NCBI GenBank assembly: GCA_903928955.1 | Contig: CAIYTD010000380.1 | Location: 1 to 8,610 of the forward strand | Length of the DNA: 8,610 nucleotides | Direction of reading: 5' to 3' | Source of the DNA: Oligoflexia bacterium | GTDB taxonomy: Bacteria; Bdellovibrionota; UBA1018 | In this document: in pieces, positions 1 through 5,009 of the stretch | Numbering within the stretch: position 1 is the stretch's first letter | How the letters are laid out: each line of letters opens with the position of its first letter | The notes under the pieces: generated by a model | What the model saw: the letters and a program-made list of their open reading frames with translations, nothing else | Databases searched by the model: none | Told to the model about the DNA's origin: nothing | Made by a program: the position numbers and the translations under genes

Positions 1-133
1 CCTATGGCAGAATATGAGTATCTTAAACTCAATGATTGTGATAGCTTCGCTCAAGTCAGTGTTGGCTTCGTTTGAGTCTGCGGGCAGTGTGTCCATATCG
101 CTCTGAAGCGGCGCCCAGACGTTTGGAGGTTTT
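1..133. other. Left-edge region with no clear gene; leader of the RRM gene
   Basis: I cannot assign a gene here. Three short frames touch the window edge. On the minus strand an ATG at 96-94 opens a frame that stays open to base 1 (32 codons, beginning MDTLPADSNEANTDLSEA), with only a weak AGAG in front. Plus frame 2 is open from the edge to a TGA at 104-106. Plus frame 1 ends at a TGA at 73-75. None is long enough to judge. A weak promoter-like pair, TTGAGT (72-77) and CATATC (94-99) with 16 bases between, could serve the RRM gene, whose clear ribosome binding site GGAGG is at 125-129. Confidence 0.3.
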
Positions 134-445
134 ATGAGTAAGAAATTATATGTTGGCAATCTGCCATTTTCAGCAACCGATCAAATCCTTGCGGATACAT
201 TTGCACAGTGTGGAACTGTTGATTCTGCAAAAATTATTATGGACCGGGACACCGGCCGCAGTAAAGGCTTTGGCTTTGTTGAAATGTCTACCGAAGCAGA
301 AGCCCAGCTTGCAATGAGTAAGTTCAACGGCGCTGATTATGACGGACGGCCGATGACCGTCAATGAAGCTAAACCCATGGTTCCTCGCGATAATCGCGGG
401 GGAGGCGGTCACGAGCGTAGTTTTGGAGGCGGTAATCGCTACTAG
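134..445 (+). CDS. Single-RRM RNA-binding protein with glycine-rich tail
   Basis: This 103-residue protein is one RNA recognition motif plus a short tail. RNP2 is LYVGNL (residues 5-10) and RNP1 is KGFGFVEM (44-51), with the aromatic residues that stack on RNA bases present in both. Residues 1-80 cover the usual beta-alpha-beta-beta-alpha-beta fold. Residues 88-103 form a Gly/Arg-rich tail (RGGGG, FGGG) ending in NRY, as in the cold-inducible bacterial RRM proteins known from cyanobacteria and some proteobacteria. The start is set by GGAGG at 125-129, four bases before ATG. A strong terminator follows at 465-522, so the gene is probably transcribed alone. A cytoplasmic RNA-binding or RNA-chaperone role follows from the family. 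Cold induction and the RNA targets are inference and are not visible here. Confidence 0.95.
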   Translation: MSKKLYVGNLPFSATDQILADTFAQCGTVDSAKIIMDRDTGRSKGFGFVEMSTEAEAQLAMSKFNGADYDGRPMTVNEAKPMVPRDNRGGGGHERSFGGGNRY

Positions 446-464
446 TTTTTTATCTTTTTTTTAG

Positions 465-522
465 ATCACTCAGGAGGGCGAGCTCTAACTCAGTCGCGTT
501 CTCCCGTGTGATTCCTTTTTTT
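465..522 (+). terminator. Intrinsic terminator of the RRM gene
   Basis: The left arm (465-480) pairs with the right arm (497-512): ATCAC with GTGAT, a C-G pair between two mismatches, then GGAG with CTCC, followed by two G-U pairs and two closing G-C pairs. The loop is about 16 bases. T7 follows at 516-522. The stem plus U-tract begins 20 bases after the RRM stop codon and is a textbook rho-independent terminator. It implies that the small gene at 554 needs its own promoter or read-through. Confidence 0.85.
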
Positions 523-553
523 AATTTCGCATCGGCAGAAGTGGGACTAACGA

Positions 554-733
554 GTGAAAATTTTTCAAGCTAAATTAGGCAAAAATCAATTCAAGTGCTT
601 TCAATGTCGCCTGGTCTTTTCTCAAAGAGACGGCGATTGGGTGAACTGGGATCAAATCCAAGTCCATCTTTGTCGTTCCTGCAATAAGTCCACTAAGAAT
701 AAATTAGAAAGATCGCACGAAAACAGTGCTTGA
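554..733 (+). CDS. Small CxxC...CxxC zinc-ribbon-like protein (59 aa)
   Basis: This short gene starts at GTG 554-556 and ends at TGA 731-733. An in-frame TAA at 548-550 lies just upstream, so 554 is the only sensible start before the first Cys pair. The product has two Cys pairs, KCFQC (C15, C18) and HLCRSC (C40, C43), 21 residues apart, with DWVNWDQIQVH in between. That is the layout of a four-cysteine zinc ribbon. The tail (44-59) is polar and basic. There is no signal peptide, so it should be cytoplasmic. The start has only a weak G-rich stretch (541-546) in place of a good ribosome binding site. The neighbouring RRM gene is separated by a terminator, so no shared transcript can be assumed. 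I do not recognise the family. A nucleic-acid or protein-binding adaptor is a guess from the fold type. Confidence 0.65.
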   Translation: MKIFQAKLGKNQFKCFQCRLVFSQRDGDWVNWDQIQVHLCRSCNKSTKNKLERSHENSA

Positions 734-757
734 TCCGTGTTCCGGTGAGGTCTATTA

Positions 758-907
758 GTTTTTTCCTAAAAACGGGAAAAACCTTAAGACGTTGAAATGA
801 TAAGTAAATTTCTCACCTAAACATTCAGACCGCCGAACGTCTCAGTCTGGAGTTCAAAAAAAGAGTTGAACTATTGCGAATCATTTGCAATAACAGAGTC
901 CAGATTG
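758..907 (+). promoter_or_regulatory. Candidate structured leader: contiguous inverted repeats
   Basis: This gap between two genes holds several inverted repeats that abut one another. Hairpin 758-766/774-782 has 9 pairs, one of them G-U. Perfect helix 787-793/836-842 encloses the small hairpin 794-798/808-812. Helix 843-850/900-907 has 8 pairs, one of them G-U. It encloses perfect hairpin 851-857/866-872 and then dyad 873-877/887-891, with inner pairs 879-881/883-885. Helices meet without unpaired bases at 793/794, 842/843, 850/851 and 872/873, so the last 65 bases draw as a three-way junction. The element ends 13 bases before the lipoprotein ATG. I match it to no known riboswitch class. It could be a cis-acting RNA, a separate small RNA, or just overlapping DNA operator sites. 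The pairs were read by eye and no energy was calculated. Confidence 0.35.
866..894 (+). promoter_or_regulatory. Possible promoter with Fur-like 19-base operator
   Basis: TTGAAC (866-871) and AATAAC (889-894) lie 17 bases apart and each matches four of six sigma-70 consensus positions. Between and over them lies ATTGCGAATCATTTGCAAT (873-891), a dyad in which eight of nine position pairs are complementary around a central C. Its core, TGCGAAT-C-ATTTGCA, agrees with the 7-1-7 Fur consensus (TGATAAT-n-ATTATCA) at 10 of 14 positions. Blocking the -10 region is the classic placement for a metal-dependent repressor of the Fur/Zur/Mur/PerR family. Which metal, and whether any regulator binds, cannot be seen. 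The same bases are one arm set of the proposed RNA fold at 758-907. Confidence 0.4.
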
Positions 908-920
908 TGAGCGGTTTGAT

Positions 921-1565
921 ATGCGTGCGTTTTGTTCTTCTATTTTAATGTTGAGTATTTTAGGAATCGCTGGCTGTGCTTCAGAGAATCCCTCTCCTCT
1001 GAATGATGAGGGTTACAAATGGACGACCACACCTTCCTCAAAACCAACTTTATATGCCCTCATCGGAGAGGAACATGAGAGCGGTCATCCCTGCCAGATT
1101 CGAGTACTCGGCATCCAAGGAGACTTTAATCAACGAAATGAATTTAAAGCCATCGTTCAAGTGAGCTTTTCCAATGCACCTGATGAAAGCGAAGAATATT
1201 CGCATGAAATAGAACTGCCGTTTCACCCTTCTGTAACAAATGCACTAGAAGCAAAGGATCCGTCCACTCCCTTTACCCTCCGTGTCGCAACCCATTCAAA
1301 CGCAGCGTCGATAGAGAATCTCAAGGGCTTTGTAGCCGAATATTCCGCGTTTTGCAGTACCCATGGACATAATCACTCCAAAAAAAGGTACTGTAAAAAT
1401 CTACAGAAGGTAACCACCGGTAATCCAGAAAATCCAGGCAATCCAGAAAATCCTGCTGATGATCGTGAGAATGATAATCTATTCTTTGGAGAAGCACCTG
1501 GGCCGAGTTTAGGAAATTTCAACTACTTTTGCCAGCCAGGCTGTACTCACAGACACAACCGTTAA
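921..1565 (+). CDS. Uncharacterised Cys/His-rich lipoprotein
   Basis: This is a 214-residue exported lipoprotein. Residues 1-18 are a short positively charged start plus a hydrophobic stretch, followed by the lipobox IAGC with the lipidated Cys at 19. The mature protein begins with a flexible Ser/Pro/Asn segment. Residues about 43-140 look like a globular domain that I do not recognise. The C-terminal part is striking: C145-STHGHNHSKKRY-C158, then two GNPENP-type repeats (167-178), then C204-QPG-C208-THRH near the end. With C58 this makes six non-lipobox cysteines in the mature protein and a dense His cluster. Metal binding in the periplasm or on the outer membrane is a reasonable inference. 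Disulfides are an alternative. The start ATG has a weak GAGCGG upstream (910-914). The stop overlaps the end of the convergent methyltransferase gene by 4 bases. Confidence 0.85.
   Translation: MRAFCSSILMLSILGIAGCASENPSPLNDEGYKWTTTPSSKPTLYALIGEEHESGHPCQIRVLGIQGDFNQRNEFKAIVQVSFSNAPDESEEYSHEIELPFHPSVTNALEAKDPSTPFTLRVATHSNAASIENLKGFVAEYSAFCSTHGHNHSKKRYCKNLQKVTTGNPENPGNPENPADDRENDNLFFGEAPGPSLGNFNYFCQPGCTHRHNR
1419..1454 (+). repeat. Two tandem 18-base units encoding GNPENP
   Basis: Unit 1 (1419-1436) is GGTAATCCAGAAAATCCA and unit 2 (1437-1454) is GGCAATCCAGAAAATCCT, differing at two third-codon positions. Together they encode GNPENP-GNPENP, a Pro/Asn linker between the two Cys/His clusters of the lipoprotein. 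The in-frame unit length means copy-number change would alter only linker length. Confidence 0.85.
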
Positions 1566-2290
1566 GAATTCACCACAAACGGATCAACACTTGAAAAAAT
1601 CCAAGTGTCATAGGGAACCACCCGAGTCGAAAGTTGAGGATCCATAGGCAGGACAGTCTTTCTGACTTGAAATCCGAGTTGAAAATATGCCCTTTCTGCT
1701 TCTTCTGCCTCCCATTCTCCTTGATGACTACTCAACCAAGAAGGCTGAGAACCCGAAATCTGAGCAAGTTCCTGAGAATGCAAAAGGAGAGACGAAAAAT
1801 CAGCAAACCGCGTGGGCAATCCCCAACCCAAGCAGGGATTATCGGAAACAAACGGAAAGAAAAAACAAAAAAGAACATTTTGGGGATGCAGTAAAATATT
1901 GAGATTTCTAAAATCTTCTTCAAATACTTCTATATCTCTTCGCTCATTTTTAATTTGATGAGCATAAGATCTTGCAAGATCCATTCGACGATAAAAATTC
2001 CAATAACGTCGTCCTCCGTCTACTTCAACTCCAGTGAGTCGAGCATTTGGAAAAAAATCGGCAATACAACGCGCATAGGACCAGTTCCTGCAACCAATAT
2101 CTAAAACCTGATGGATCGCTTGAGACTGCTGCAAAGACATTCCTTTTGAAAGTACCCTTTTGTAATACTCATATTCATTTTCAAGTGCATGAAGAGGCAC
2201 TAGAGCAGGACTGCCCCATCGCAGTCTCATTTTAGAAAATAGCTTTTGTCTTAAAGTAAAATGAATCTCATTTATAATATTGCGTATCAC
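1562..2290 (-). CDS. Class I SAM-dependent methyltransferase, target unknown
   Basis: This 242-residue protein has a Rossmann-type methyltransferase core. Motif I is VLDIGCRNWSYA (62-73), with the SAM-binding D64 and G66 but without the later glycines of the GxGxG form. LTGVEVDGGRRY (85-96) ends the second strand with the acidic pair that normally holds the ribose. FEEDF (123-127) precedes a third strand, and VLFCFFFPF (139-147) sits where motif IV is expected. The order recalls the tRNA m7G methyltransferase TrmB, but its FPDPW signature is not present, so I do not call it that. The GTG start (2290-2288) overlaps the rsmE stop as GTGA, so the two should be translationally coupled and co-transcribed. 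The 3' end overlaps the convergent lipoprotein gene by 4 bases. The substrate is unknown; the rsmE linkage hints at, but does not prove, an RNA target. Confidence 0.85.
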   Translation of the reverse strand: MIRNIINEIHFTLRQKLFSKMRLRWGSPALVPLHALENEYEYYKRVLSKGMSLQQSQAIHQVLDIGCRNWSYARCIADFFPNARLTGVEVDGGRRYWNFYRRMDLARSYAHQIKNERRDIEVFEEDFRNLNILLHPQNVLFCFFFPFVSDNPCLGWGLPTRFADFSSLLLHSQELAQISGSQPSWLSSHQGEWEAEEAERAYFQLGFQVRKTVLPMDPQLSTRVVPYDTWIFSSVDPFVVNS

Positions 2291-3066
2291 TTATGAAATG
2301 CCTTCAAAGCAAAAGCAGAAACTAAACTCACTGAATAGAGAGCCGCTGTTTCAGCACGAAGAATATTCGGCCCTAAATGGACTCGATTTTGAAGTTCTCG
2401 ATTGCAAAAATCTCTTTCATGAGAACTCCAGCCACCTTCAGGCCCAATTAAAATTCTCCACTCTATTTGAGATGCTACAGGCTGAGATAATAGCCAATCC
2501 AACAAAAAAGGGGATTGCTCTCTACTTGCTTCGTCGCACCAAATGCGAACCATCTGTTTTTTTTGAGAAAAAGTCATTAAAAGAGAATCGAGCGAAAGTG
2601 GAAGTGCAATCTCCATTTGATCCAATCGACAACACTGCTTCAATGCTTGGTCAGCAATTTTCTGCCAACGCTCTTGAAACTGTGAGGGACCTTTATTCTT
2701 CATTTGAACTACCGTGTGGTCAGTTACAATAGGGATCAATTGTTTAACTCCCAATTCAACTGATTTTTCAACAACCCACTCCATCGCAGCTCCTTTCAAA
2801 ATAGCCATTTCTAAAACAAGGGGCAATAGAGGGCTTCGAACAAGTCCACTCGAAAGGGGCTCAATTTGCTCCCTATATTCGAGAGAAGGATGCCCTCCAC
2901 GCACTCTGAGAGTGGTAGCTGCATAATTTCCTTTTCCATCCATTGCTTCAATTAGATCTCCGTCCCGAAGCCTAAGCACTCGAGTCGCATGGTTTGCCTC
3001 AGTTTCAGATAAAAGGGAGGGGCGATTGGGCTTGGGTAATGGAAGGCAAAGAAGTCGCTTTTTCAT
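2287..3066 (-). CDS. rsmE: 16S rRNA (uracil-1498-N3)-methyltransferase RsmE
   Basis: RsmE methylates N3 of U1498 in 16S rRNA within the assembled small subunit, using SAM. This 259-residue protein has the usual length and layout. An N-terminal PUA-like part carries NHATRVLRLRDGD (25-37). The C-terminal SPOUT (knotted) domain includes KSVELGV (101-107), LIGPEGGWS (206-214) and LGPNILRAETAA (231-242), the last two forming the SAM-binding knot. Position 145-148 reads CCR, where many relatives have EQSxR, a small deviation. ATG 3066-3064 is preceded by AAAGG six bases upstream. The gene is first in a leftward pair with the methyltransferase and diverges from the transglycosylase gene 28 bases away. 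Confidence 0.96.
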   Translation of the reverse strand: MKKRLLCLPLPKPNRPSLLSETEANHATRVLRLRDGDLIEAMDGKGNYAATTLRVRGGHPSLEYREQIEPLSSGLVRSPLLPLVLEMAILKGAAMEWVVEKSVELGVKQLIPIVTDHTVVQMKNKGPSQFQERWQKIADQALKQCCRLDQMEIALPLSLDSLLMTFSQKKQMVRIWCDEASREQSPFLLDWLLSQPVASQIEWRILIGPEGGWSSHERDFCNRELQNRVHLGPNILRAETAALYSVSLVSAFALKAFHK

Positions 3067-3077
3067 TACAGACCTTT

Positions 3078-3099
3078 TATCATAAGCTAAACTTATGAT
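3078..3099. promoter_or_regulatory. Inverted repeat and possible overlapping divergent -10 boxes
   Basis: ATCATAAG (3079-3086) and CTTATGAT (3092-3099) are perfect 8-base arms around CTAAA. The dyad fills most of the 28-base gap between rsmE and the transglycosylase gene and covers the latter's ATG. TATCAT (3078-3083) can act as a rightward -10 and TATGAT (3084-3079) as a leftward -10, so the two promoters would share the same bases. No good -35 is seen for the rightward one. The site could be a regulator-binding site or a hairpin over the start codon. This is inference from position. Confidence 0.35.
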
Positions 3100-4363
3100 G
3101 AAGCTTACTCTAGTTCTGATACTGATATCGCATTTGGCATGGAGCGGAAATTCCCCCCCCCTACCCCAGCTCCCAGTAAATGACCCACTTCAAAAAAATG
3201 TAGACTTCTGGATCACTATTTATAGCAAATTAAATATTCAACAAGGAGTTCTTCATGACGCAAAGTATATCGATCACATATACACAACTTTTGATTTTGC
3301 AAAAAATCATCGATCCAAGTCTCAAATAATAAAAAATAGTAAAAAAAAATGGAAACAAGTCCTCCTTTCCCTGCATCATAAGGAAAATAGCCCGGACGCC
3401 TTGAAGCGAGAAAATCTCACTCAAGACGAAAAAAAGGCATTTGATCTCTTTCAGGACATTCAAGAGCCTAACAAATATCTCCATGCAGCCCATCGCAAAC
3501 GCCTCCATTTTCAGTTAGGCCAAAAAGATAATTTTCTCCATGGGCTCTCTCAATCCGGCCAATTTCTTTCTCGTATGGAAGACATTTTCAAAAAAGCAGG
3601 AATCCCCTTCGAGCTCACTCGCCTTCCGTTTGTAGAAAGTAATTTTAATCTTCAAGCACGATCGAAAGTTGGGGCGAGTGGAATTTGGCAGTTTATGAAA
3701 TCTACTGCACAACTGTTCATCCGAGTAGATCCGGTCATCGACGAAAGAAACGATCCTATTCGGGCAACAGTAGCAGCAGCTCAACTCCTTCAATTCAATT
3801 TTAACTCTTTAGGAACTTGGCCTCTTGCGATTACCGCCTATAATCACGGTCGAAAAGGAATGATGCGCGCAGTAAGAAAAGTCGGCTCTGATCATCTCGA
3901 TGCGCTTTTATTGAGCTATCGGAATCGATCTTTTGGTTTCGCCAGCAGCAATTTCTATGCTGAACTTCTAGCCGTCATTGAGCTCGAGAAAAATGCTAAA
4001 AAATACTTTGGTAAGATAGAATATACTGAAAACATTCAGTTTATTGAAGCTGAACTACCTCACTCTATTCATGTCCGAAACCTGATTCATGGCCTAAAAT
4101 GGAACTTAAGACTTTTCAGAAAATTCAATCCAGGATTGACCGAGGCGGTTTATCAAGGAACGTTCTTCATTCCAAAGGGCTATAGCCTTAGAATTCCTTT
4201 CGATTCACATAAAGATGAAGAAACAGTCCGCAAAGAATTTTGGAAAAAATACGCTCAAATTCCTAGTAGTTTAAAGCTAAAAACACAAAATAACCTAAAG
4301 TATGATACCTCTGAAGAGTCGGTGAAGCTGCGTATCAAGAACCGTAATAGTCAGTTGAGGTAA
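3095..4363 (+). CDS. MltD-like lytic transglycosylase (SLT domain), secreted
   Basis: This is a murein lytic transglycosylase of 422 residues, cleaving the MurNAc-GlcNAc bond of peptidoglycan to a 1,6-anhydro product in the periplasm. Residues 1-17 form a short signal peptide with no lipobox Cys. The catalytic SLT domain spans about 165-300, with catalytic E181 in LPFVESNF, then GASGIWQF (193-200), AITAYNHG (245-252) and a final helix with FYAELLAV. Residues 100-160 form a helical lead-in. Residues 315-370 include a GLKWNLRLFRKFNP stretch that looks MltD-like, but no clear LysM repeat is visible, unlike full MltD. The start is ATG 3095 or 3098. No ribosome binding site precedes either, so initiation may be nearly leaderless. 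It heads a run with udk (7-base gap) and RNase J. A C8 tract lies at codons 20-23. Confidence 0.9.
   Translation: MMKLTLVLILISHLAWSGNSPPLPQLPVNDPLQKNVDFWITIYSKLNIQQGVLHDAKYIDHIYTTFDFAKNHRSKSQIIKNSKKKWKQVLLSLHHKENSPDALKRENLTQDEKKAFDLFQDIQEPNKYLHAAHRKRLHFQLGQKDNFLHGLSQSGQFLSRMEDIFKKAGIPFELTRLPFVESNFNLQARSKVGASGIWQFMKSTAQLFIRVDPVIDERNDPIRATVAAAQLLQFNFNSLGTWPLAITAYNHGRKGMMRAVRKVGSDHLDALLLSYRNRSFGFASSNFYAELLAVIELEKNAKKYFGKIEYTENIQFIEAELPHSIHVRNLIHGLKWNLRLFRKFNPGLTEAVYQGTFFIPKGYSLRIPFDSHKDEETVRKEFWKKYAQIPSSLKLKTQNNLKYDTSEESVKLRIKNRNSQLR
3153..3160 (+). repeat. C8 homopolymer just after the signal peptide
   Basis: Eight consecutive C bases lie in codons 20-23 of the transglycosylase (Ser-Pro-Pro-Leu). 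This is the longest G/C run I noticed in the window and stands out in AT-rich sequence. Slippage by one base would shift the frame before the catalytic domain. A9 (3341-3349) lies further into the same gene, but A-runs are common here. Confidence 0.6.
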
Positions 4364-4370
4364 GTGTTTC

Positions 4371-5009
4371 ATGTTTTTGATTGGGATTGCGGGAGGATCA
4401 GGGTCAGGTAAAACAACCTTTGCAAAGAAAATCCTGAATCGAGTTCCAGAGTCAAAGAGTGGCTTTGTTGCTTTGCTGCACCAAGATTCTTATTATCTCG
4501 CATCACCTCCCCAGCATTTGAGAGTCCATGGTGAACCTAACTTTGACCATCCAGATGCATTTGATTGGGCACTCCTCAAAAAACATCTCCTGCAATTAAA
4601 AAAAGGAGAACGCATTGAAGTTCCCCTCTACGACTATCAAACAAATCGCCGGACTCGAGAAATGATCCCAGTTGGCCCCTGCAAAACGATCCTCATGGAG
4701 GGAATTTTTACTCTATGGGACCCAGAAATAAGAAGCCTCTTTAATTTAAAGCTCTACCTCAATGTAGAAGCCGACATCCGCTTTATCCGTCGCCTGCACC
4801 GCGACGTCAAAGAAAGAGGCAGAACCTTAGATAATATTATTCGCCAATATTACGATTCAGTCAGACCCATGCATCATGAATATCTTGAACCCACGCGACA
4901 GTATGCAGACATTATAGTAGGAGAAGAAACAGATATTGCAGCAGATTTAGTAGCAGCCCGTGTGAACGAAATCATATCTGGAGAAACTCGAAAGGAACTC
5001 AATCTTTGA
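4371..5009 (+). CDS. udk: Uridine kinase (uridine/cytidine salvage)
   Basis: Udk phosphorylates uridine and cytidine to UMP and CMP with ATP or GTP, in the cytoplasm. The 212-residue protein matches the family length. The P-loop is GGSGSGKT (8-15). HQDSYY (37-42) supplies the substrate-side Asp, NFDHPDAFD (57-65) is the family signature, and LYDYQTNRR (86-94) contacts the nucleoside. EGIFTL (110-115) is the Walker B-like strand, and RDVKERGRT (144-152) is the lid with phosphate-binding Arg. The start ATG lies 10 bases after GAGG (4357-4360), which ends directly before the stop codon of the upstream transglycosylase gene. The last four bases overlap the RNase J start as TTGA. The family places the enzyme firmly in pyrimidine salvage. 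Feeding RNA-decay nucleosides back to UMP beside RNase J is a plausible but unproven link. Confidence 0.95.
   Translation: MFLIGIAGGSGSGKTTFAKKILNRVPESKSGFVALLHQDSYYLASPPQHLRVHGEPNFDHPDAFDWALLKKHLLQLKKGERIEVPLYDYQTNRRTREMIPVGPCKTILMEGIFTLWDPEIRSLFNLKLYLNVEADIRFIRRLHRDVKERGRTLDNIIRQYYDSVRPMHHEYLEPTRQYADIIVGEETDIAADLVAARVNEIISGETRKELNL

Noticed and set aside
170..412. 80-codon minus-strand frame opposite the RRM gene
   Set aside because: It is a shadow of the RRM coding sequence, with no start signal and no domain.
758..782. Hairpin as an intrinsic terminator for the 59-residue gene
   Set aside because: The stem is mostly A-T and no T-run follows it on either strand.
843..907. Three-way junction as a hammerhead ribozyme or purine riboswitch
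   Set aside because: The conserved core bases of those classes (CUGANGA and GAAA, or the purine junction and loop pairs) are not present.
1419..1454. Short repeats as a CRISPR or regulatory array
   Set aside because: Two adjacent 18-base units with no spacers lie in frame in a coding region and encode a protein linker.
1634..1902. Plus-strand open frames inside the methyltransferase gene
   Set aside because: They are antisense to a frame with recognisable SAM-binding motifs and are Lys/Arg-biased as expected of shadows; no ribosome binding site.
1562..2290. Calling the methyltransferase TrmB
   Set aside because: The strand order is similar, but the FPDPW signature and the following TrmB residues are absent.
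2280..2732. 150-codon plus-strand frame opposite rsmE
   Set aside because: It is antisense to conserved RsmE motifs and has no recognisable domain or start signal.
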